Below, one piece after another: positions 35,523 to 43,383 of a stretch of 43,383 nt of DNA; the stretch's first letter is position 1; every line of letters starts with the position of its first letter. Origin of the DNA: CBDUBH01 sp965365345 (GTDB lineage: Bacteria; Bacteroidota; Ignavibacteria; Ignavibacteriales; SURF-24). Position numbers and translations under genes: made by a program. A model generated the notes under the pieces. That model was given only the letters and a program-made list of their open reading frames with translations, was not told the origin of the DNA and did not search any database. The stretch is taken from contig CBDUBH010000020.1 of the NCBI GenBank assembly GCA_965365345.1, forward strand, positions 1-43,383, in the 5' to 3' direction.

Positions 35523-36419
35523 CTATACATGTTTTTCATTTTCACATTGTGTGCAATATTTGCCGCTTTCAATTTGTATTGTTGTATGTTCAATCCCGAA
35601 TTTATCATGAAGATTTTCAGCTACCTGTTTCGTAAATTCATCATCAATTTTGGATTCCGGTTTTACCAAATGCACTGTTAATGCGGATTCGGTTGTGCTC
35701 ATTGCCCAGATATGAAGATCGTGCACGTGAGTGATTCCCGGCAAATTTAAAAGATAATTTCTTACATCATTAATTTTTATGTTAGCGGGAACGGCATCAA
35801 TTGAAAGATTAAATGAATCTCGCAGTAAACTCCATGTTCCAACCGTAATTACAACTGCAATTATCAAACTTATGACAGGATCTATCCAAACTGCACCGGT
35901 TATCTTTATAAAAAATCCCGCAGCAACAACTCCAAGTGAAACTGCGGCATCGGCAGCCATGTGTAAAAATGCACCTTTAATATTCAGATCGGTTTTACTC
36001 CCAGAAATAAAAAGCAGTGCTGTTATTGTGTTTATTATTACTCCGATAAATGCAACAAGCATCATTACCGAACCGGCTACAGGCTGTGGATTTGTAAATC
36101 TTTCAATGGATTCGTAAGCAATTGCGCCAACAGCGATCAGCAAAATTACCGCATTTATCAATGATGCAAGAATTGTAGATTTTTTAAATCCGTAAGTCCG
36201 GTTTCCGCTTGCAATTCTACGAGCCAAAATACTTGCTCCCCATGCAAGTGCCAGCCCCAAAACATCGCTTAAATTATGCCCTGCATCCGCTATCAAAGCC
36301 ATTGAATTTATTGAAAGTCCGTAGAAAAATTCTACCGCTATATAGATCAAATTTAAAATTATCCCGAACAAAAAAGCATTTCCGAAATTTGCTGAATGAT
36401 TATGGTTATGATCGTGCAT
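35523..36419 (-). CDS. Cation diffusion facilitator (zinc/cobalt exporter)
   Basis: 298 aa, exports divalent cations such as Zn2+ in exchange for protons. A His-rich N terminus (HDHNHNH) precedes six membrane helices. Metal-site residues are visible in ALIADAGHNLSDVLGL (helix 2, HxxxD) and HMAADAAVSLGVV (helix 5, HxxxD). The cytosolic C-terminal domain contains GITHVHDLHIWAMS and a late His/Cys cluster (HTTIQIESGKYCTQCE). CAGGAGAG precedes the ATG. It is monocistronic. Closest to the ZitB/CzcD type. Confidence 0.95.
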   Translation of the reverse strand: MHDHNHNHSANFGNAFLFGIILNLIYIAVEFFYGLSINSMALIADAGHNLSDVLGLALAWGASILARRIASGNRTYGFKKSTILASLINAVILLIAVGAIAYESIERFTNPQPVAGSVMMLVAFIGVIINTITALLFISGSKTDLNIKGAFLHMAADAAVSLGVVAAGFFIKITGAVWIDPVISLIIAVVITVGTWSLLRDSFNLSIDAVPANIKINDVRNYLLNLPGITHVHDLHIWAMSTTESALTVHLVKPESKIDDEFTKQVAENLHDKFGIEHTTIQIESGKYCTQCENEKHV

Positions 36420-36805
36420 TTAAAAAATCTCTCCTGAAAAATTTGCAGCCTTTTTGAAAAATATATCACAAGTTATCTTCAAAAATCATTTTAATTTTTT
36501 TTATTAATAATTTTTCCCTGAAAATCAGTTTTCCCATTGTGATTTGAATTATAAAAATATTTGAATAACTCAAATTTACAATTTTATTAAAAAGAATTAC
36601 TTTTTGAAATTCAATTTAAATCTTATAAATAAATATCAGTAAATTTCCTTTAAAATTAGCAAAGAAAAATCATTTTTCTAATTATAAAATGTGCATAAAA
36701 AATACATCTCAATTGATTCATTTATCTTACTAAATTTAATTTTTCTTTTGGAATTATAATTTTAATAATATTGTTCTATTTTAGTTGAAGAAAAAAGGAG
36801 AAAAA
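36420..36805. other. Gene-free spacer between divergent genes
   Basis: About 386 bp, extremely A+T-rich, between the start codons of the exporter (-) and the DUF493 gene (+). TATAAT at 36755-36760 is a plausible -10 element for the DUF493 gene, but I see no convincing -35 match. No repeat or structured element was found. Confidence 0.5.
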
Positions 36806-37075
36806 ATGATTTTAGGCGAAAATTGCAAAAGAAAACCAAATATAAATTATCCGTGTGACTGGAGTTATAAAATAATCGGGAATAATGTTGATGAAACTTT
36901 AACAGCAATTGAAGAGGTTATTTCAGGTTTGGATCATAAAGTTAAACCTTCAAATGTCAGCAAAACCGGTAAATATTTCAGTTTTGATCTTACTTTAAAA
37001 GTTTTAAGTGAAGATGAAAGAAATCTTATCTTCAAAAATCTTAAAGAACATGAAAATATTTTAATGGTTATGTAA
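36806..37075 (+). CDS. DUF493 (YbeD-like) family protein
   Basis: 89 aa. NYPCDWSYKIIGNNVDETLTAIEEV followed by NVSKTGKYFSFDLTLKVLSEDERNLIFKNLKEH...MV matches the YbeD/DUF493 ferredoxin-like ACT-type fold; the family's role is unresolved, with a regulatory part suggested. The frame can be extended seven codons to a TTG, but the ATG at 36806 has AAAAAGGAG five bases upstream and is clearly preferred. Confidence 0.9.
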   Translation: MILGENCKRKPNINYPCDWSYKIIGNNVDETLTAIEEVISGLDHKVKPSNVSKTGKYFSFDLTLKVLSEDERNLIFKNLKEHENILMVM

Positions 37076-37122
37076 ATAATTTTACTTTTTTACAAAATAA
37101 TTTTAGATACTTTTTTTTGCAC

Positions 37123-37151
37123 TTGTAAGATTTTAAGAAAACAGGTATACT
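37123..37151 (+). promoter_or_regulatory. Sigma-70-like promoter ahead of candidate small RNA
   Basis: TTGTAA (37123-37128), a 17-bp spacer, and TATACT (37146-37151). Good matches to -35 and -10 boxes in an intergenic region with no coding frame downstream. Predicted start of transcription is near 37157. Confidence 0.6.
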
Positions 37152-37156
37152 GAATT

Positions 37157-37360
37157 AAGTTCATTAACATCCGATGTGGAGTTAATTGAACTTAAATAAA
37201 CGGCATCGGAAGTTTTAAGTTGTTCTTTAAAAGTTATATATCAAGGAAAGTTGTTAGTTAGTTAGACCTATTTTTTAATTAAGATTCGTTGTTATTAAGT
37301 TCAATTATTTTAGATATATAATTTTAGAGAATGCTTAGATCAGCTGATGCCGATTTTTTT
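37157..37360 (+). ncRNA. Candidate structured small RNA
   Basis: About 200 nt that follow the promoter at 37123-37151 and end in eight T residues (37353-37360). No reading frame or ribosome site fits. Complementary segments visible: aagttcattaac (37157-37168) with gttaattgaactt (37181-37193), near-perfect; the same taattgaacttaa (37183-37195) with ttaagttcaatta (37295-37307), perfect 13 bp; ccgatg (37171-37176) with catcgg (37204-37209); and cggcatc (37201-37207) with gatgccg (37346-37352), directly before the T-run. Several of these exclude one another, so more than one fold is possible. Length is in the range of 6S RNA, but I cannot assign a family. Confidence 0.5.
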
Positions 37361-37398
37361 TATCTATTTTGAAATTTAAATAAATGTTGCACAAATAA

Positions 37399-37428
37399 AA
37401 AAACCGGTTATTGATATAACCGGTTTTT
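37399..37428. terminator. Bidirectional intrinsic terminator
   Basis: A perfect 13-bp stem (aaaaaccggttat / ataaccggttttt) with loop tgat and T-rich 3' flank. It serves the class-V aminotransferase gene (-) and any rightward transcript from the small-RNA locus. Confidence 0.92.
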
Positions 37429-37461
37429 CTTTTTTAAATATTATAAATGAAATTTAATATT

Positions 37462-38964
37462 CTATTTTATTAGACTTATTTCGGAAAAGCTTTCATTCAA
37501 TTTAAACCAATCGTTTAATATTTCATTTTCTTCGCCTTTATAATTCACATGAATAAATTCATTCGTTTTGGATGAATATTTGTAATCGTTTTTCCATTCT
37601 TCAATTTTTGTTACAGTTTGATTTAACGCATCCAAAATGTAATAAAGTTCTTCGTTCGTCATTGTTTGATGAAGCGATAATCTTACCCAGCCCGGTTTTT
37701 CGGAATAATCTCCTTCATTAATTTTTTCTGTAATTCTGTGTGATCTTGTCGGATCAACATGAAGTAAATAATGTCCGTAAGTTCCGGCGCATGAGCATCC
37801 GCCGCGAACCTGAATTCCAAATCTGTCATTTAATATTTTCACCATTAAATTATAGTGAACATCTTCAACATAAAAAGATAAAATTCCGAGGCGTTCTTCG
37901 TGTTCGTTTGCAAGAATGTTTATTTTCGGGATTTTTCTTAATTCTTCAAATGCAATTTTTAAAAGTTCTTTTTCGCGCATCTGAATTTTTTTTGTATCCA
38001 TTTGCTCTTTTAAATTCACTGCAAGCGCGGCCTTTATCGTTTGCAAAAATCCGGGAGTTCCGCCATCTTCCCTTATTTCAATATCTTTAATGAATTTATG
38101 TTCGCCCCAGGGATTTGTCCAGTCAACGGTTCCGCCGCCGGGCTGATCGGGAATTTGTCTGTTATATAATTTTGAATCGAAAATTAAAACTCCGGTTGTT
38201 CCGGGTCCGCCTAAAAATTTATGCGGCGAAAAGAAAATTGCGTCAAGTTTTTCAAGCGGATCTTCGGGATGCATATCAATATCAACATAAGGCGCGGATG
38301 CGGCAAAATCAACAAAACAAACTCCGCCGTATTCATGAATCATTTTTGCCAATTTGTAATACGGAGTAATAATTCCGGTAACATTCGAACATGCCGAAAA
38401 AGAGCCGATCTTTATTTTTCTGTTTTTATATTTTTCTAAAAGAATTGCAAAATTGTTAAGATCAACAAGTCCTAACTCATCGGGTTCAATTACAACAACA
38501 TCGCAAATTGTTTCCAGCCATGAAGTTTGATTTGAATGATGTTCCATGTGAGTGATAAATACAACAGGTTTTTGTTCTTCTTCAAGATTGATAAATCTTT
38601 TTAATTGCTCCGGTGCTGAAAGTCCTAAAATTCTTTGAAATTTATTTACAACGCCCGTCATTCCGCTGCCGGTTGTAATTATAACATCGCTCTCAGATGC
38701 GTTAACATGTTTTTTAATTATTTGATGTGCTTTGTGATACGCTTTTGTCATAAGCGTTCCGGTAATGCTGGATTCTGAATGAGTGTTGCCTACAAAAGGT
38801 GCAAATTTTTCAAGCAGTTTTTTTTCGATCGGTTCGTACGATCTTCCGCTTGCAACCCAATCAGCATAAACGATCTTTTTATTTCCGTAAGGTGAAATGA
38901 ATTCACGGTCAATGCCGATAATTTCTTTTCTGAACTGTTCAAAATATTTTTCGTTTTCAGTCAT
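37462..38964 (-). CDS. Class-V PLP-dependent enzyme (cysteine desulfurase-like)
   Basis: 500 aa. Fold type I with PLP contacts visible: TTGSGMTG (phosphate loop, about 97-104), THMEHHSNQTSW (stacking His), Asp219 in CFVDFAAS, and the Schiff-base Lys249 in SPHKFLGGPGTTGVL. A Cys-rich loop IQVRGGCSCAGTYGHYLL lies where SufS/IscS enzymes keep the active Cys, but the motif differs from the standard RxGHHCA or SSACTS forms. The chain is about 90 residues longer than SufS. No suf or isc genes adjoin. It may be a desulfurase-like lyase with another substrate. It is downstream of the histidine kinase gene by 33 bp. Confidence 0.85.
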   Translation of the reverse strand: MTENEKYFEQFRKEIIGIDREFISPYGNKKIVYADWVASGRSYEPIEKKLLEKFAPFVGNTHSESSITGTLMTKAYHKAHQIIKKHVNASESDVIITTGSGMTGVVNKFQRILGLSAPEQLKRFINLEEEQKPVVFITHMEHHSNQTSWLETICDVVVIEPDELGLVDLNNFAILLEKYKNRKIKIGSFSACSNVTGIITPYYKLAKMIHEYGGVCFVDFAASAPYVDIDMHPEDPLEKLDAIFFSPHKFLGGPGTTGVLIFDSKLYNRQIPDQPGGGTVDWTNPWGEHKFIKDIEIREDGGTPGFLQTIKAALAVNLKEQMDTKKIQMREKELLKIAFEELRKIPKINILANEHEERLGILSFYVEDVHYNLMVKILNDRFGIQVRGGCSCAGTYGHYLLHVDPTRSHRITEKINEGDYSEKPGWVRLSLHQTMTNEELYYILDALNQTVTKIEEWKNDYKYSSKTNEFIHVNYKGEENEILNDWFKLNESFSEISLIK

Positions 38965-38997
38965 TTTAACTTCCCGGAGTTTACATGAATTTTTAAA

Positions 38998-41514
38998 TCA
39001 ATTTATTTTTGCGAACTTTAACGTAAAAGTTGATCCTTTACCTTTCTCGGATGTTACGGAAATTTCTCCGTTATTAATTTCCATACATTTTTTTACTAAT
39101 GCCAATCCTAATCCGTTGCCTTCATATTTGCGCGTGTAACCGGTTTCTTCCTGCACAAACGGAGTAAAAATTCTTTGCAGAAAACTTTGGGAAATTCCAA
39201 TTCCCGTATCTTTAATTTCAACATAAGCAAATTCTTCATCTTCGCAAATTTCAATTTCAACATTGCCCGCAAGCGTATATTTTACTGCGTTATCAATAAG
39301 ATTTGAAAATATTTGCGAAAGTGTGTATTCATCAGCTTTGATCTTTAAATTTTGATTTGAATTTTTGTAAACGTAATTCAATCCTTTTTCATAAATTGAT
39401 CTTTCAAATTCCGATGAAATTTTTTGAACGAAAGTTTCAAGCGGAATTATTTTAAAGTTAGGATTGAAATTTTCCGTTTGAATCTGCGACATTGTAACAA
39501 TAAGATCAATTGATCTTACCAAGCGGTTGCTTGCTTTTTCTATTGAGCCGAAGAGATCTGAAATATCATTGCGATGTAAAATGTCAAGTTCATATTTTAT
39601 TAATGAACCATAATTCAAAATTACATTTACCGGCTGGCGTATCTCGTGCGATACTTGTGCTAAAAATTCCGTTTTTAAATTATCTGCTTTTTCGGCTTCA
39701 TCTTTTGCTTTTATTAATTCATGCTCAAATTTTACGCGCTCGGTAATATCATTGCTCATTATTATAAAATGAGTGATTTCGCCTTTTATATTTTTTATTG
39801 ATGAAATTGAAGTTGCTTTCCAGTAATCAGAGCCGTCTTTTCTTTTTGCAATATATTCAACTTTCCATTCATTACAGATTTTTATTGCTTCAATTATTTC
39901 GTTTAAATTCCTGCGGTTCTTTTCAATTATACTTGGCGTTTTTCCTAATACTTCTTCTGCCGAGTATCCCGAAATTTCCGTAAACTTCGGATTTACATAT
40001 TCATAACGGAAATTTACATCTAGAATTCCAACAGCATTTTGACTTTGAATAACTGCTTGCGAAAATTTTCTAATTTCTTCTTCAACTTTTTTCCGCTCAA
40101 AAATTTCATTTTTCAAAGCGATGTTTGATTTCAAAAGTTCTGCGGTTCTTTCGCTTACTCTCAATTCAAGTTGTTCTTCAAGTAATTTGCGCTCGGTAAT
40201 ATCGCGTGAATTTATTACAATTCCTTCAATAAAAGTATCACTCAATAAATTCTGAAGAACACATTCAAATACCCGCACTTTTTTATCTGAATTTGAAAAT
40301 CTTAATTCTACAGTTTCAGTCAACCCGGATTTTATAAGAATTTTTGAAATTGCAGAATCAAATTTCGCAGCATCATCACTTAAAACAAAATCCCTGAAAT
40401 TTTTTCCTATCATTTCCAAACCTAGTAAACGGCTAACCGAAGGACTTTCAAATCTTACTCTGCCATCAGGTTCCATTAAAGTTACAAGATCTGAAACATT
40501 TTCGATAAGCGCGCGGAAACGGCTTTCACTTTCAAGCATTATCTGCTCAACATATTTCCTGTCGGTAATATCAGAAATCATTCCTTCGAAATGATAACTT
40601 CCGTTTTCACAATTAACTTTTCTGATGTTTGAATTTACCCAGCAAGTTTCGCCTTTTTGTTTTATGATCTGAATTTCGAGATCGGAAATTTTTTCGGTTC
40701 GTGAAAAATAATTTTGAATGATTTCCCACTGACCTTTTTCAAAAAATATATTATTGACAAATTGTATTTTCTGAATTACATCATGCGGATTTTCAAAGCC
40801 CAGAATTTTAGCAAACGCTTTATTCACCATTAATATTTTTCCGCTTGATTCAGATTGAAAAATTCCTTCAAGTGAATTTTCAAATATTAAACGGTATTTT
40901 TCTTCGCCTTTTTTTAATGTTTCCTCAAATCTTTTTCGCTCGGTAATATCTGTAATTGTTACCAATCTCGCATTCTGATTTTCAAAAACAATCGGAGCAG
41001 ATTTTATCATTGCGTAAATACTTTTTCTGAAGCGGGTAAAAAGTTCGATCTCGTAGGATTGAAAAAAATCGTTGTTCAATTCCTGCATCTTTTCATTGAT
41101 CAAACTTCTGTATTTCACATCAACAAAATCAAGGATATCGGCATTTAAGATTTCTTCTTTTGAATAGCCGGAGATTTTAGAAAGTCTTTCATTCACAAAA
41201 ACGATTTTGCCGTTAACATGAACCAAAATCGATTCTGTTGAATTATCAATTATAGAAAGTAATTTTGAAAGATTGTTATTAAGATTTTCTTCAGTTGTTT
41301 TTCTTAAACTAATTTCTTCGCGAAGCTGCAATTTTGTTTCGTACAATTCTTTTTTCAATGCAGAAAATTCTTCCGGAGAAATTTCATCATTGGAAAATTC
41401 CCCGGTAGAAATAATTTCACTGTAATCAGGTTCACTAAAAAATTTATCTTTAATTCCCGAAGTCAATTTATCACTGCAATTTATTTTATCAGGATTTTGA
41501 TCAAGTCCTTTCAT
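38998..41514 (-). CDS. Multi-PAS sensor histidine kinase
   Basis: 838 aa, no membrane segment, so soluble. A coiled region at about 45-80 leads into four PAS domains (about 80-195, 205-320, 325-450 and 495-615); each ends in the DIT(E/D)RK-type boundary. A coiled linker (about 450-490, AELLKSNIALKNEIFERKK) separates the third and fourth. HisKA has His623 in AQVSHEIRQP, with Gln in place of the usual Thr. The HATPase has the N box around Asn742 (NLIDNAVKYT), G1 DTGIGI and G2 GNGLGLALV (from about 799). No receiver or partner regulator is adjacent, so it is an orphan kinase. The sensed signal is unknown. It is 33 bp upstream of the class-V enzyme gene, perhaps in one transcript. Confidence 0.93.
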   Translation of the reverse strand: MKGLDQNPDKINCSDKLTSGIKDKFFSEPDYSEIISTGEFSNDEISPEEFSALKKELYETKLQLREEISLRKTTEENLNNNLSKLLSIIDNSTESILVHVNGKIVFVNERLSKISGYSKEEILNADILDFVDVKYRSLINEKMQELNNDFFQSYEIELFTRFRKSIYAMIKSAPIVFENQNARLVTITDITERKRFEETLKKGEEKYRLIFENSLEGIFQSESSGKILMVNKAFAKILGFENPHDVIQKIQFVNNIFFEKGQWEIIQNYFSRTEKISDLEIQIIKQKGETCWVNSNIRKVNCENGSYHFEGMISDITDRKYVEQIMLESESRFRALIENVSDLVTLMEPDGRVRFESPSVSRLLGLEMIGKNFRDFVLSDDAAKFDSAISKILIKSGLTETVELRFSNSDKKVRVFECVLQNLLSDTFIEGIVINSRDITERKLLEEQLELRVSERTAELLKSNIALKNEIFERKKVEEEIRKFSQAVIQSQNAVGILDVNFRYEYVNPKFTEISGYSAEEVLGKTPSIIEKNRRNLNEIIEAIKICNEWKVEYIAKRKDGSDYWKATSISSIKNIKGEITHFIIMSNDITERVKFEHELIKAKDEAEKADNLKTEFLAQVSHEIRQPVNVILNYGSLIKYELDILHRNDISDLFGSIEKASNRLVRSIDLIVTMSQIQTENFNPNFKIIPLETFVQKISSEFERSIYEKGLNYVYKNSNQNLKIKADEYTLSQIFSNLIDNAVKYTLAGNVEIEICEDEEFAYVEIKDTGIGISQSFLQRIFTPFVQEETGYTRKYEGNGLGLALVKKCMEINNGEISVTSEKGKGSTFTLKFAKIN

Positions 41515-41560
41515 ATACCCAAAAAATTATTTTATACCAGTTTTATTATCGGAAGTAAAG

Positions 41561-43383
41561 TTACAAATTATTAACAAAAAAATCTGTTATTAGATTATAA
41601 AGTTGTATCCTTGTCATTCCGCCGTAAATTCCGTGATCTTTACCCGGATAATACATTGTTTGAAATTGTTTGTTAGCATCAACTAATTCTGTAACAAGTT
41701 CAACCGCATTTTGAAAATGAACATTATCATCAGCAGTTCCGTGGATAAGCAAAAATTTTCCCTTTAAATTTCCTGCAAAATTTAATGCTGATGATTTTGC
41801 GTAACCTTCCGGATTTAATTCCGGTGTTTGCATATATCTTTCGGTGTAAATATTATCATAAAATTTCCAATCGGTTACAGGAGCAACAGCAACTGCGGCT
41901 TTAAAATGATCAGCCGCTTTCAAAATTGCGAGAGAAGAAGTGTAACCGCCGTAACTCCATCCCCAAATTCCAATTCTACTGCCATCAATATATTCTTTTT
42001 GCGAAAGATATTTTGTAGTTTCGATCAAATCAAAAATTTCCCATTCGCCTAAATTTCTGTAAGCAAATTTTTTAAATTGATTTCCATTTCCGCTTGTAAT
42101 TCTTGAATCAACACCTACGACAATAAATCCTTTTTGAGTAAGCAGCGAATGCCACAAATAACTTACGCTTCCCCAACTATCTTTTATAAAAAGCGAACCG
42201 GGACCGTTATACTGCACAATTACAACAGGATGTTTTTTTGTTGAATCAAAATCAACGGGCTTAATAATAAATGCATCAAGTTCAACATCATCGGAAGTTT
42301 TGAATTTGAAAAATTCTGTTTGCGGAAGCTCATATTCCGAAAAAACTTTCATATCATTTTTAATAAGATCTGAAATTTTTTCTCCGTTATTTTTATGAAG
42401 CGAAATTTGCGGCATCATTTTAGAACTTGAAAAATTATCAATATAATATTTTGCATTAGGCGAAAAATTTATTCTGTGAACGCCATTTTCTTTTGTAATA
42501 TTCTGCTTTTTACTTCCGTCAAATTTAATTGAATATAGATCTGTAAATCTTCTGCCTTTTTCCTGCGATGTGTAATAAATTGTTTTTGATTTTTCATCAA
42601 CTGATTTTATTTCATCAATTTCATATTTTCCTTTTGTAATTTGGTTGATCAATTTTCCATTATAATCGTATAAATACAAATGCGGAAAACCGTCTCTTTC
42701 GGAAGTCCAGATAAATTTTTTATCATTTTGCAAAAAGAAATAATTATCTGAAACATCAACCCAGTTCTCATTTTTTTCTTCTAAAATTAATTTTGAATTT
42801 CCTGAGTTCACATCAAAAAATAAAAGTTCCAAATGATTTTGAAGTCTGTTCAATCTTTGAACTGAAAGTAAATTAGGATCATTGGTAAATTTGATTCGCG
42901 GAATGTAAATATCTTTTTCTTCGCCTAAATCCATCCAAACTGTTTTTCCGGTTTCAACATTTGCCGCACCGATCTTTACAATTGAATTTGGAAATCCGGC
43001 TTTAGGATAGCGCATTTTTATAAAGTTAAAATTTATCGAATCCCATTCAGCAATTTGAATTTCGGGAACGTTTGATTGATCAAAATTCCAGAACGCGATT
43101 GTTTTTGAATCAGGTGAAAATTCCCATCCTTTAATAATTCCGAATTCTTCTTCGTAAACCCAGTCAAATTTTCCGTTTAAAATTAATTCGTTTCCGTCAA
43201 AAGTTAATTGAGTTTCTTTTTGAGTAGCAATATCAAATACAAAAAGATTATTCGCACGAACGAAAGCGATCTTTTTTGAATCAGGCGAAAAATGAATATT
43301 TGCCTGCTCCTGTTCATTATCAACAGTAAGAATTATTTTTTTTGATTGAATGTCATAAACGTAAAATGCGCCGCCTGATTTTG
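41561..43383 (-). CDS. Dipeptidyl-peptidase IV (S9B), 5' end cut by window edge
   Basis: Removes dipeptides (X-Pro) from peptide N termini. The frame stays open from 43015 through to the window end, so the internal ATG at 43015 is not the start; at least 607 aa are visible and the N terminus with its leader is missing. The upstream part reads FDWVYEEEFG, the Glu-pair motif that holds the substrate amino end in DPP-IV, then GWEFSPDSKTIAFWNFD and MRYPKAGFPNS, all typical of the S9B propeller. The alpha/beta-hydrolase domain has Ser in GWSYGGY, Asp in HGTADDNVHFQNA and His in KDHGIYGG. Confidence 0.95.
   Translation of the reverse strand, partial: KSGGAFYVYDIQSKKIILTVDNEQEQANIHFSPDSKKIAFVRANNLFVFDIATQKETQLTFDGNELILNGKFDWVYEEEFGIIKGWEFSPDSKTIAFWNFDQSNVPEIQIAEWDSINFNFIKMRYPKAGFPNSIVKIGAANVETGKTVWMDLGEEKDIYIPRIKFTNDPNLLSVQRLNRLQNHLELLFFDVNSGNSKLILEEKNENWVDVSDNYFFLQNDKKFIWTSERDGFPHLYLYDYNGKLINQITKGKYEIDEIKSVDEKSKTIYYTSQEKGRRFTDLYSIKFDGSKKQNITKENGVHRINFSPNAKYYIDNFSSSKMMPQISLHKNNGEKISDLIKNDMKVFSEYELPQTEFFKFKTSDDVELDAFIIKPVDFDSTKKHPVVIVQYNGPGSLFIKDSWGSVSYLWHSLLTQKGFIVVGVDSRITSGNGNQFKKFAYRNLGEWEIFDLIETTKYLSQKEYIDGSRIGIWGWSYGGYTSSLAILKAADHFKAAVAVAPVTDWKFYDNIYTERYMQTPELNPEGYAKSSALNFAGNLKGKFLLIHGTADDNVHFQNAVELVTELVDANKQFQTMYYPGKDHGIYGGMTRIQLYNLITDFFVNNL

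Noticed and set aside
43013..43015. ATG that could be taken as the start of the DPP-IV gene
   Set aside because: The frame continues without a stop to the window edge and the upstream codons encode conserved DPP-IV motifs (DWVYEEE), so this ATG is internal.

Overview
The window is about 30 % G+C by eye and reads as a chromosomal segment of a Gram-negative bacterium from the Bacteroidota/Ignavibacteriota neighbourhood, most likely Ignavibacteria. Four observations point there: three secreted proteins end in the 'NYPNPFNPTT ... LSSGIY.Y.I....F.. KK.I.LK' type IX secretion (Por) sorting domain; there is a TonB-dependent receptor; several lipoproteins carry a lipobox; and Shine-Dalgarno (SD) sequences are frequent (AGGAG before the chemoreceptor, enolase, cation exporter and DUF493 genes). 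The taxonomic call is inference; no 16S gene is present.

Layout. 0.2-2.3 kb (+): a periplasmic GH37 trehalase and a single-RRM RNA-binding protein, closed by a strong two-way terminator. 2.3-4.5 kb (-): a TonB-dependent receptor. 4.7-14.5 kb (-): a complete chemosensory cluster read cheW - cheR(TPR) - cheW - MCP - cheA(REC) - cheB - REC/histidine kinase - REC. Its content matches the Wsp-type alternative-function pathway, but a receiver-kinase hybrid and a lone receiver sit where a diguanylate cyclase would be expected. 14.7-17.0 kb: a CapV-like patatin phospholipase (+), a CcmE-like OB-fold protein (-) and a macrodomain deacetylase (+). 17.0-22.5 kb (-): an EamA exporter, then two secreted proteins (a GH13 alpha-amylase and a YD-like repeat protein) whose last 225 bp are identical. 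22.5-25.3 kb (-): glutamine synthetase and enolase. 25.6-33.6 kb: an accessory stretch dense in palindromic repeats, with a GIY-YIG nuclease, two related lipoproteins, a Ycf48-like/Ig-like secreted protein and a single-chain restriction-modification enzyme. 33.6-37.1 kb: a beta-propeller-like lipoprotein, a DUF2200 protein, tRNA-Arg(CCT), a cation diffusion facilitator and a DUF493 protein. 37.1-37.4 kb: a promoter, a structured non-coding stretch and a T-run that together look like a small RNA gene. 37.4-43.4 kb (-): a class-V PLP enzyme, a four-PAS histidine kinase and a DPP-IV peptidase that runs off the right edge.

How it fits together. The chemosensory cluster is the one multi-gene machine here: receptor, two couplers, kinase with fused receiver, both adaptation enzymes, and a likely downstream phosphorelay. 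The secreted amylase and trehalase fit extracellular and periplasmic glucan or disaccharide use, and the DPP-IV peptidase fits peptide use. Two palindromic repeat families (one with attccggcttgtccggaat, one with gattgcttcg...cgcaatgac) recur between genes from 17 to 34 kb and closely flank the nuclease and restriction genes.
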